Assembly: GCA_943359555.1 (NCBI GenBank)
Contig: CALRHW010000024.1
Coordinates: 1-8,186, forward strand
Source of the DNA: Parcubacteria group bacterium
Lineage (GTDB): Bacteria > Patescibacteriota > Minisyncoccia > Phycocordibacterales > CALRHW01
DNA length: 8,186 bases
Direction of reading: 5' to 3'
The position numbers and the translations under genes are program-made. The notes beneath the pieces were generated by a model, which saw only the letters and a program-made list of their open reading frames with translations, did no database searches and was not told where the DNA came from. Position 1 is the first letter of the stretch. Each line of letters starts with the position of its first letter. Shown here piece by piece: positions 1 to 4,743 of this stretch.

Positions 1-798
1 CAAACAGGACTTATTCATGTGGTTGTGCTTTCTGGTTACAACGTCACAATTGTTATAGATTTTATAATGCGAATGCTTTCTTTTTTACCAAAAGTCGTGG
101 GTGTTTCTGGAGGAATTGTCGGAATCTTCCTTTTTGCACTAATGACTGGTGGAACTGCGACGGTTGTGCGTGCCTCAATAATGTCTCTTTTGGTAATCAT
201 TGCGCGTGCGACTGGAAGAAATTATGACATCTTGCGAGCGCTTGGTGTGGCGTCGTGCTTAATGGTTTTTCAAAATCCGCGCATACTAATGTCCGACCCA
301 TCTTTTGAATTATCGTGCATGGCAACATTTGCTCTTGTCGCTTGCTCACCATTTTTTGAAAGACATTTGCAATGGTTGCCGGAAAAATTTCAGATTCGTG
401 GAACCGTGGCGTCTACTCTTGCGACACAGGTTTTTCTTTTGCCGATACTTGTATATATGACGGGGATCGTATCACTTGTCGGGCTTCTCACCAATCTTTT
501 AGTGCTTGTCATCGTGCCAGCCACAATGCTTATGAGTTTTTTGGTGGGACTCGCGGGTTTTGTGAGTTTGTTTTTGTCTACGATTGTCGGATATTTTGCG
601 TATCTGTTTTTAAATTATATGCTTTCTGTTGTCTCAATTTTTGCATCGTTACCTTTTGCTTATTTAGAGTTGCCACACATTTCTTATTGGGTGGTCGTCA
701 CTTTTTATTTGGTTTTTGGAATAATTTTTGTGCGTAGGAAAGCAGGAGGGGCTATGAAAGAGAAAGGCCGCGGGCATTCCATGCCCGCGGCCCCCTAA
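1..798 (+). CDS. comEC: ComEC/Rec2-type DNA-uptake channel, membrane (competence) domain, 5'-truncated by the window
   Basis: The reading frame is open from base 1, so the gene begins before the window; 265 codons are visible. The first residues, TGLIHVVVLSGYNV, match the ComEC competence-domain motif (G-x-x-H followed by a hydrophobic stretch and SGxH/N). Further family signatures are GGTATVVRAS near residue 52 and DPSFELSCMATFALV near residue 99. The rest is a run of hydrophobic helices, as expected for the inner-membrane channel that passes single-stranded DNA. The protein stops right after the last helix with a short basic tail, so the metallo-beta-lactamase domain that follows this region in many ComEC proteins is missing; a separate gene at 1572-2507 encodes such a domain. 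The last 11 codons are formed by a GC-rich hairpin shared with the converging sod gene. Family assignment is firm; activity is inferred. Confidence 0.85.
   Translation, partial: QTGLIHVVVLSGYNVTIVIDFIMRMLSFLPKVVGVSGGIVGIFLFALMTGGTATVVRASIMSLLVIIARATGRNYDILRALGVASCLMVFQNPRILMSDPSFELSCMATFALVACSPFFERHLQWLPEKFQIRGTVASTLATQVFLLPILVYMTGIVSLVGLLTNLLVLVIVPATMLMSFLVGLAGFVSLFLSTIVGYFAYLFLNYMLSVVSIFASLPFAYLELPHISYWVVVTFYLVFGIIFVRRKAGGAMKEKGRGHSMPAAP
766..792 (-). terminator. Perfect 12-bp GC-rich hairpin, probable terminator for sod, overlapping the comEC 3' end
   Basis: Bases 766-777 and 781-792 are exact reverse complements around a TCC loop. Read on the minus strand the stem lies about 28 nt after the sod stop and is followed by TTTCTCTTTC, a moderate U-rich tail. 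Read on the plus strand it is followed by CCCTAATTTCCCC, a poor tail. It therefore best fits an intrinsic terminator for sod that may partly stop comEC transcription as well. It lies inside the comEC reading frame and encodes the GRGHSMPAA tail. Confidence 0.7.
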
Positions 799-819
799 TT
801 TCCCCAAAATTCTCCCAAT

Positions 820-1422
820 CTATTTATCCCACTTCTTCGCTTCCAAAAAATTTCCCTCAATCACACCCCAATTTAGGTTTTTGAAAAACGCTTCCACATA
901 TTTTTTCTTTTCTGATGTCGCATAGTCATACACATAAGCATGTTCCCACATATCTAGTGCAAGCACAGGCTGAAGTCCAGTCAAATGCCCGAGATGTTGC
1001 TCTTCCACCCAAGCGTGCACGAGCTGATGTGCGTGATGGTCATAGTAAAGCATTGCCCAACCTACGCCACGAGTCATCGCCAAAGCAGAAAATATCGCAA
1101 GCCACGCATCAAAACTTCCAAATTGTTTTTCGATCGCGTCCTTCAGAGCTCCGCCCTCTAGCACCATCGCTCCACCTTCAAAACTTTTGAAATAATATTC
1201 ATGATTTCTCATTCCATCAAACTCAAAACCAAAACGTCTTTGCAATTCGCTGATAGCATAAGCATTTTTTTCACTGTCGCTACGGAGCTCAGCAATTTTT
1301 TCTGCAATCAGATTGGTATTTTTTACATATCCTGCATAAAGCTTGAGATGTTCCTCAATATTTTTTTTAGAAATTCCCTCAAGCGTTCCAATATTAAATT
1401 GTTGTTCTTTGTATGGGTTCAT
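820..1422 (-). CDS. sod: Superoxide dismutase, Fe/Mn family
   Basis: This is a 200-residue protein, a normal length for the cytoplasmic Fe/Mn superoxide dismutase family, which converts superoxide to oxygen and hydrogen peroxide. The four metal ligands can be placed: His25 (IEEH), His74 (RNHEYYF), Asp157 and His161 (LDMWEHAY). The GGA stretch near 83-92 and the C-terminal DMWEHAYVYDY block are typical. Where classical Fe enzymes carry Gln69 there is Gly70, and a Gln at 142 (EEQH) falls near the Gln146 position of Mn enzymes, so a Mn-dependent or cambialistic enzyme is suggested but not proven. The usual HH-x-x-HH helix after the first ligand is replaced by HLKLYAGYV. The ATG at 1422 has no Shine-Dalgarno but sits directly after an extended -10 box. 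It is convergent with comEC and divergent from the MBL gene. Confidence 0.93.
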   Translation of the reverse strand: MNPYKEQQFNIGTLEGISKKNIEEHLKLYAGYVKNTNLIAEKIAELRSDSEKNAYAISELQRRFGFEFDGMRNHEYYFKSFEGGAMVLEGGALKDAIEKQFGSFDAWLAIFSALAMTRGVGWAMLYYDHHAHQLVHAWVEEQHLGHLTGLQPVLALDMWEHAYVYDYATSEKKKYVEAFFKNLNWGVIEGNFLEAKKWDK

Positions 1423-1437
1423 ATATTAATCATATCA
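1423..1437 (-). promoter_or_regulatory. Extended -10 promoter for a leaderless sod transcript
   Basis: On the minus strand the sequence TGATATGAT is an extended -10 box (TG-n-TATGAT, hexamer at 1434-1429). It is followed by TAATAT and then the sod ATG. A start site 6-7 nt after the hexamer would fall on or next to the start codon, so the mRNA should be leaderless or nearly so. No good -35 hexamer is visible; the -35 region lies in the left arm of the palindromic element. Confidence 0.6.
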
Positions 1438-1444
1438 GATTTTA

Positions 1445-1558
1445 TGAATTATGAATTGAGTCTTGAAAAGGGGGTCGCGAGGCTGACGAGCCGAGCGTTT
1501 CAGGACTTTTTAAGATTAAAAAAGTCCGTACCATTTTCAAGACTCAATTCATAATTCA
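1445..1558. repeat. Palindromic MITE-like element with 25-bp perfect inverted repeat (element A)
   Basis: Bases 1445-1469 and 1534-1558 are perfect reverse complements (25 bp). The arm contains ATGAATT twice in tandem. Inside are two further hairpins. The first is GGCT-GACG-AGCC at 1481-1492, flanked by GA/GA and closed by CGC/GCG (1476-1497). The second is GGACTTTTT/AAAAAGTCC at 1503-1511 and 1519-1527. The whole would fold as a long stem with two branches. It fills the gap between the divergent sod and MBL genes and presents the same AT-rich outer edge to each. No target-site duplication is visible. A mobile or REP-like repeat is the best reading; a structured regulatory RNA or terminator pair is the alternative. 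Confidence 0.75.
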
Positions 1559-1571
1559 CAAAACCACTAAT

Positions 1572-2507
1572 ATGAAAAAAATCTTTAAATACCCAAAACT
1601 CACTCTCATTATTTTTCTCGCCACTGCGAGCGCGCTTATTTGGTATCAAACAACCACACTTTCAAAAAATTGCGGTGACAACCCGTGCCCACTTAAAATA
1701 GCTTTTCTAAACATCGGTCAAGGTGACTCTATTTTTATAGAAACTCCGCATGGCAACCAAATACTTATAGACGGCGGGCCAAGTGGAAAAGTGCTACAAG
1801 AGCTTGGCAAACAAATGTCATTTTTTGATAATTCTATAGATATGATAATCGTCACAAATCCAGACCGCGACCACATCGCAGGTTTTTTAGATGTTCTGAA
1901 ACGTTTTGATGTGAGCACAGAAGTAGAGCCGGGGACAATTTCATCCACGGCAGTTTACAAAGAGCTCACAAAAAAAGTCGCAGAGGAAGGTGCGAAAAAA
2001 ATAATCGCACGGCGTGGAATGAATTTTTTGTTAGATACCGACGTTCATCTGCTCATTCTTTTCCCCGACAAAGATGTGTCCACTTTTTCCACCAACAACG
2101 GCTCTATCGTTGCAAAGCTCGTTTACAAAAATACTTCCGTAATGCTCACTGGCGACGCACCAGAAAAAACCGAAAAATATTTGAACGCACTTGAAATTTT
2201 AGACCATGCATTTTTTGCGACAAGCAGTGCGACAAGTGCAACAAGCACCCCCGCAAACTCGGCACATCTCAAAAGCGACATCCTAAAGATCGGCCATCAC
2301 GGCTCAAAGTCCGCCACCAGTCAGGAATTTTTAGATAAAGTCTTACCGAGTTACGCCGTCATCTCCTCTGGGAAAAATAATTCGTACGGACACCCAAGCC
2401 CCGAAGTCACCGACCGCCTGACAAAAAACAAAATCCCAATTCTCGGCACATACGCAGAGGGGACTATTGTTTTTGAGTCGGATGGGGAGAGGTGGGTGAG
2501 GAAGTAG
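1572..2507 (+). CDS. Membrane-anchored metallo-beta-lactamase-fold protein, ComEC C-terminal-domain type
   Basis: This 311-residue protein has a lysine-rich N-terminus and one hydrophobic segment at about residues 9-26, then Cys34 and Cys39, then a metallo-beta-lactamase-fold domain of the ComEC/Rec2 kind. Visible motifs are FLNIGQGDSIFI (45-56), ILIDGG (64-69), TNPDRDHIAG (95-104), MLTGDAP (191-197), LKIGHHGSKSA (239-248) and SSGKNNSYGHPSPEV (265-279). In ComEC this domain is thought to degrade the non-transported DNA strand; here it would act outside the membrane beside the ComEC channel at 1-798. The first His of the usual HxDxDH motif is Asn96. A low-complexity ATSSATSATSTP stretch (216-227) comes from a short DNA repeat. 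No Shine-Dalgarno precedes the ATG; element A ends 13 bases upstream. Domain call is firm; role as a split ComEC half is inferred. Confidence 0.85.
   Translation: MKKIFKYPKLTLIIFLATASALIWYQTTTLSKNCGDNPCPLKIAFLNIGQGDSIFIETPHGNQILIDGGPSGKVLQELGKQMSFFDNSIDMIIVTNPDRDHIAGFLDVLKRFDVSTEVEPGTISSTAVYKELTKKVAEEGAKKIIARRGMNFLLDTDVHLLILFPDKDVSTFSTNNGSIVAKLVYKNTSVMLTGDAPEKTEKYLNALEILDHAFFATSSATSATSTPANSAHLKSDILKIGHHGSKSATSQEFLDKVLPSYAVISSGKNNSYGHPSPEVTDRLTKNKIPILGTYAEGTIVFESDGERWVRK
2217..2246 (+). repeat. Short degenerate tandem repeat inside the MBL gene
   Basis: The 9-base unit GC(G/A)ACAAG(C/T) occurs at 2217-2225, 2229-2237 and 2238-2246 and encodes repeated Ala-Thr-Ser. It falls between the GDAP and GHHGS motifs, where a surface loop is expected, so length changes by slippage would probably be tolerated. 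Confidence 0.5.
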
Positions 2508-2595
2508 CAGTCCAAAAAATATTTTTACCGCTTATACTTTATCTTTTCTTTGTAACTTCTTGACCGCGTGTGTGGCTTTAAATATTCCGTATCAA

Positions 2596-2719
2596 ATGAT
2601 TAGCACAAAGTTTTTTGAAAGAAAAGAAAAAAGTAAATAAGCTGGTCCCCGAGTTCAACAATGAAATGCAACGCTTTGATTATTTCAAAGTGTCAGAAGT
2701 GTTTAGACATTACCCGTAA
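2596..2719 (+). pseudogene. Possible small frameshifted gene remnant
   Basis: ATG at 2596 opens a frame reading MISTKFFERKEKSK and stops at TAA 2638-2640. In the +1 frame the sequence continues as KLVPEFNNEMQRFDYFKVSEVFRHYP and stops at TAA 2717-2719. Dropping one base near 2638 joins the two into a protein of about 40 residues that looks more protein-like than either part. I do not recognise a family. It could equally be chance open sequence, so this is tentative. The rest of 2508-2722 shows no gene, RNA or clear terminator that I can support. Confidence 0.25.
2671..2693. repeat. Small inverted repeat upstream of the 2723 promoter
   Basis: ACGCTTTGA at 2671-2679 pairs with TCAAAGTGT at 2685-2693 (9 bp with one G-T pair, 5-base loop). 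It ends about 30 bases before the -35 box, so it could be a regulator site, or part of the possible remnant reading frame. There is no U-tract, so it is not a terminator. Confidence 0.35.
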
Positions 2720-2722
2720 ACC

Positions 2723-2751
2723 TTGACACCTCAATACAATAAGTGTATAAC
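2723..2751 (+). promoter_or_regulatory. Consensus sigma70 promoter of the unknown-gene cassette
   Basis: TTGACA (2723-2728), a 17-base spacer and TATAAC (2746-2751) form a near-perfect housekeeping promoter, the best in the window. The start site is expected around 2757-2759. That gives an untranslated leader of about 150 nt before the ATG at 2906, very unlike the leaderless or short-leader genes around it. Confidence 0.85.
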
Positions 2752-2785
2752 AGCGACAGATAAGAACCTTGAAACTAACTTGCGA

Positions 2786-2835
2786 TAGCCATAGCCAAAA
2801 GGCCCTGATTTCTCTGTGCTTTTTGGCTATGGCTA
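2786..2835 (+). promoter_or_regulatory. Strong 5' UTR hairpin of the cassette transcript
   Basis: Bases 2786-2800 and 2821-2835 are perfect reverse complements (15 bp: TAGCCATAGCCAAAA). The stem extends inward by G-U, G-C and C-G to 2803/2818, leaving a 14-base loop. It begins about 28 nt after the predicted transcription start. No U-tract follows, so it is not a simple terminator. It may protect the mRNA, bind a protein, or regulate translation. Matches to a known riboswitch class are not apparent to me. Confidence 0.7.
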
Positions 2836-2905
2836 CCAACGTGGTGGTCCTCTAGCGGTTTTGTGCCCACTCGTAGTAGGCAAACTCTTTAGAAAGGATG
2901 ACGCC

Positions 2906-3526
2906 ATGACAAAGATCATGATCCCAACCGAAATGACTGACGGTCAGATAGAAAGCGCCGTGGACAAATTCCGCGCGGCGATGCGCAAGCATCGCCACAA
3001 GATCCCCTCGGACGTTGCTCAACGGGTTCTCGGTATAGAGAATCTGGGAATGATAATGTTCACTCTCTTCCGCGAACTCGCTGAAGAAGTCTCAAACCTC
3101 ATCATCTGCAAGGCTACAGTGAATCGAAGTCGCTCTCAGCAAGAGGCGATCGAAGCTACCGGTCGCAGGCAGTACACCGACCGCGAGGTCGTGAACAGCA
3201 TGCCAACAGGTGAGGGCGAAGAAGTTGAGGTTGTGTTCTTCAAACCTGACCTCTCGGGTCGCAACAGTTTCATCTCCGAGGACGACCTTGAAAAGGAGTT
3301 TGTTTTGCGTGGCCTCGAGCCTGCTGACCCGATCTCTGTCGCAGCCGTGAATGAAGCCGACCCTTCTTTCGCTGATAAGAATCCTCACGGTACTCATTGG
3401 AAAGACGCTAAAGGCAACTGGTGCTGTGCCAACTTCAGCCGTTTGGACGACAGGCGCAAGGTGGGCGTCGGTCGTAGCGCCTACGGCTGGAGTGACCATT
3501 GGTGGTTTGCAGGTGTTCGCAAGTAG
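2906..3526 (+). CDS. Conserved-looking hypothetical protein with Trp-rich C-terminus; function unknown
   Basis: I cannot assign a function. The start chosen is ATG 2906 because AAAGGA at 2893-2898 is a well-spaced Shine-Dalgarno; an in-frame GTG at 2816 lies inside the leader hairpin and is rejected. The 206-residue protein has no signal peptide or membrane helix. Residues 1-75 look alpha-helical and partly amphipathic (IESAVDKFRAAMRKHRHKI, then NLGMIMFTLFRELAEEVSNLI). Residues 84-150 are acidic, with VEVVFFKPD and an EDDLEKEFVLRGLEPADP segment. The C-terminus (150-206) is rich in Trp (165, 172, 195, 199, 200), has Cys173-Cys174 and ends WWFAGVRK. From memory, similar C-termini occur in uncharacterised CPR proteins, but I could not check this. 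Codons are clearly GC-richer than in neighbouring genes. It is monocistronic between its own promoter and terminator. Confidence 0.85.
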   Translation: MTKIMIPTEMTDGQIESAVDKFRAAMRKHRHKIPSDVAQRVLGIENLGMIMFTLFRELAEEVSNLIICKATVNRSRSQQEAIEATGRRQYTDREVVNSMPTGEGEEVEVVFFKPDLSGRNSFISEDDLEKEFVLRGLEPADPISVAAVNEADPSFADKNPHGTHWKDAKGNWCCANFSRLDDRRKVGVGRSAYGWSDHWWFAGVRK

Positions 3527-3531
3527 TTTGT

Positions 3532-3593
3532 AGGACTCGTCCACTGTGATCTTTTAGATCCTTTGGACATAGTCCTTTCAGGCGATTTTCGCC
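3532..3593 (+). ncRNA. Structured 3' UTR of the cassette: nested stem-loop plus short hairpin
   Basis: AGGAC (3532-3536) pairs with GTCCT (3572-3576), GTCCA (3539-3543) with TGGAC (3564-3568), and GATCT (3548-3552) with AGATC (3556-3560). Together these make a 15-bp stem with two small internal loops and a TTT loop. A second hairpin follows, GGCGA-TTT-TCGCC (3581-3593), and then the terminator. This spacing looks organised rather than accidental. It is part of the mRNA tail and could be a processed small RNA or a protein-binding site; no known family is recognised. Confidence 0.45.
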
Positions 3594-3620
3594 AAACGTA
3601 TTCCAAAACGTAAACAATGG

Positions 3621-3651
3621 AAACCCTACACGTGTGTAGGGTTTTTTCTTT
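3621..3651 (+). terminator. Strong intrinsic terminator of the cassette
   Basis: AAACCCTACA (3621-3630) and TGTAGGGTTT (3635-3644) form a 10-bp stem with a CGTG loop. The stem runs straight into a T-rich tract, TTTTTTCTTTT, at 3642-3652. This is a textbook Rho-independent terminator and closes the transcript begun at about 2758. Confidence 0.9.
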
Positions 3652-3744
3652 TATAAAAAATGACAAAATTAAAAATAGCAGTAGGGTATTATTAAGTCAC
3701 GGCAACGCGCACAGTTTAGAGAAAAAGTTGGAGAAAAAGATTTC

Positions 3745-3987
3745 TTAAATCAACCCCGCTTTTTTCAGTGTAGCAAACGCACCGTTTTTATTTATAGTTT
3801 TGATAGCTCGTGTAGAAATAGTAACAACTACATGCTTTTTTAGTTCAGGCACGTAAATTTTCTTCTTTTGAAGATTGAGATGTTTTCGGACTTTGCCCGT
3901 TGGGTTAAACTGGGTTGCACGAGTACGATTGCTATAACCGCCTCCCATTATTGAACCTCTTTTTGTAACTGCGCAAGTGTGTGACAT
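3745..3987 (-). CDS. rpmB: Large ribosomal subunit protein bL28
   Basis: This 80-residue basic protein of the 50S subunit is the usual bL28 length. It shows the N-terminal MSHTCAVTKRGSIMGGGYSNR block (bL28 starts with a C-x-V-T-x-(K/R) motif), the central NLQKKKIYVPEL segment and the VTISTRAIKTINKNGA motif near residues 55-70, which is typical of the family. The single Cys5 means the four-Cys zinc form is absent. The ATG at 3987 has no Shine-Dalgarno; a -10-like TATGAT lies at 4019-4014 on the same strand, giving a leader of about 20 nt. It is a lone gene divergent from the M50 protease and converging on the cassette terminator. 3652-3744 downstream holds no gene; it contains only a direct repeat of GAGAAAAAG (3719-3727, 3731-3739), which reads as CT-rich tracts on the coding strand. 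Confidence 0.93.
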   Translation of the reverse strand: MSHTCAVTKRGSIMGGGYSNRTRATQFNPTGKVRKHLNLQKKKIYVPELKKHVVVTISTRAIKTINKNGAFATLKKAGLI

Positions 3988-4009
3988 GTTTTTAAATGAA
4001 TGTTCTGTA

Positions 4010-4019
4010 TGCTATCATA
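4010..4019. promoter_or_regulatory. Shared symmetric -10 element for divergent rpmB and M50 protease genes
   Basis: On the plus strand TGCTATCAT (4010-4018) is an extended -10 box giving a start near 4025, 16 nt before the ATG at 4041. On the minus strand the overlapping bases 4019-4014 read TATGAT, giving a start near 4007 about 20 nt before the rpmB ATG. One near-palindromic box could thus serve both genes. No strong -35 is seen on either strand. Confidence 0.5.
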
Positions 4020-4040
4020 AGTTTCATATTTGGCAAGTCT

Positions 4041-4649
4041 ATGGAAACCTTTTTTCAAATAATTCTTCTAGTAATGTCTGTCGTAGTGCATGAAGTTTCA
4101 CACGGCTACGCAGCTTTTTTGCTAGGCGACCCTACTGCAAAAAATCAAGGGCGACTTACTCTAAATCCGATAAGGCATTTAGATCTTTTTGGTTCAATCT
4201 TGATTCCAGCTTTTCTTGTGATCACTAACGCGGGATTTTTATTTGGTTGGGCAAAACCCGTTCCATACAATCCGTATAATTTACGCAATCAAAAATGGGG
4301 AGAGGCGATAGTTGCCGTTGCGGGACCTGCTTCAAATATTTTTATAGCTTTGGTTTTTGGGCTTTTAATTCGTTTCGGGGCGGAATTTTTGTCGCCAGCT
4401 TTTCTAAATATTTCCGCGATTTTGGTTTTGATAAATTTAATGCTTGCTGTTTTCAACCTTGTTCCTATTCCACCGCTTGATGGCTCAAAGATTCTTTTTG
4501 CTTTTCTCCCGTATCACATGCAAAGATTTCGCATGATGCTTGAGCAATACGGTTTTGTCGTCGTCCTTATTTTTATCTTTTTCCTATCGGGTTTTCTCGC
4601 ACCGATTATGAGCTTTTTGTTTTCACTTATTACAGGCTACGCCTTTTAA
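4041..4649 (+). CDS. Site-2 protease family intramembrane zinc metalloprotease (peptidase M50)
   Basis: From the chosen start the protein has 202 residues and several membrane helices. The zinc-binding HEVSH motif is at residues 17-21 in the first helix. The second catalytic motif NLVPIPPLDGSK (139-150) supplies the third ligand, Asp147. Between them lie the family blocks FGWAKPVPYNP (68-78) and AGPASNI (94-100). Such proteases cleave membrane-bound substrates within the bilayer; the substrate here is unknown, and no PDZ domain is present, which marks the small soluble-domain-free subgroup. An in-frame ATG at 3996 would add 15 residues, but it lies only 8 bp from the rpmB start and upstream of the likely promoter, while 4041 fits typical family starts. 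rpsL follows 94 bases downstream with no convincing terminator between. Confidence 0.88.
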   Translation: METFFQIILLVMSVVVHEVSHGYAAFLLGDPTAKNQGRLTLNPIRHLDLFGSILIPAFLVITNAGFLFGWAKPVPYNPYNLRNQKWGEAIVAVAGPASNIFIALVFGLLIRFGAEFLSPAFLNISAILVLINLMLAVFNLVPIPPLDGSKILFAFLPYHMQRFRMMLEQYGFVVVLIFIFFLSGFLAPIMSFLFSLITGYAF

Positions 4650-4720
4650 TCACACCCAAATTCTGAGTCACAGCCACCTACTTGCATTTTTTACTGTTAC
4701 ATATTAAAGTGTGTGGTATT

Positions 4721-4736
4721 CCGCTCTGCGGTTTTT
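4721..4736 (+). promoter_or_regulatory. Minimal hairpin plus U-run just before rpsL
   Basis: CCGC-TCT-GCGG (4721-4731) is followed by TTTTT (4732-4736), 8 bases before the rpsL ATG. The stem is only 4 bp, so it may be a weak terminator or attenuator at the head of the str operon, or chance. A possible promoter is TTGCAT (4682-4687) with TAAAGT (4705-4710), 17 bases apart; both boxes are poor. Confidence 0.3.
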
Positions 4737-4743
4737 AATTTAT

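Noticed and set aside
2816..2905. GTG start extending the unknown protein by 30 residues
   Set aside because: The GTG sits in the loop side of the leader hairpin without a Shine-Dalgarno, while ATG 2906 has a well-placed AAAGGA.
3092..3544. 150-codon open frame on the minus strand opposite the 2906 gene
   Set aside because: It has no start signals and lies antisense to a well-supported gene; the higher GC content of that gene explains the long antisense frame.
3719..3739. Direct repeat GAGAAAAAG downstream of rpmB
   Set aside because: It is too short and low in complexity to call an element; it may only provide U-rich tracts at the rpmB transcript end.
3996..4040. Upstream ATG for the M50 protease
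   Set aside because: Only 8 bp from the divergent rpmB start and ahead of the likely promoter; 4041 gives the typical family N-terminus. It is not excluded.
4711..4743. GTG start for uS12
   Set aside because: The family starts at M-(A/S/P)-T-(I/V)-N-Q-L, which matches ATG 4744 exactly.
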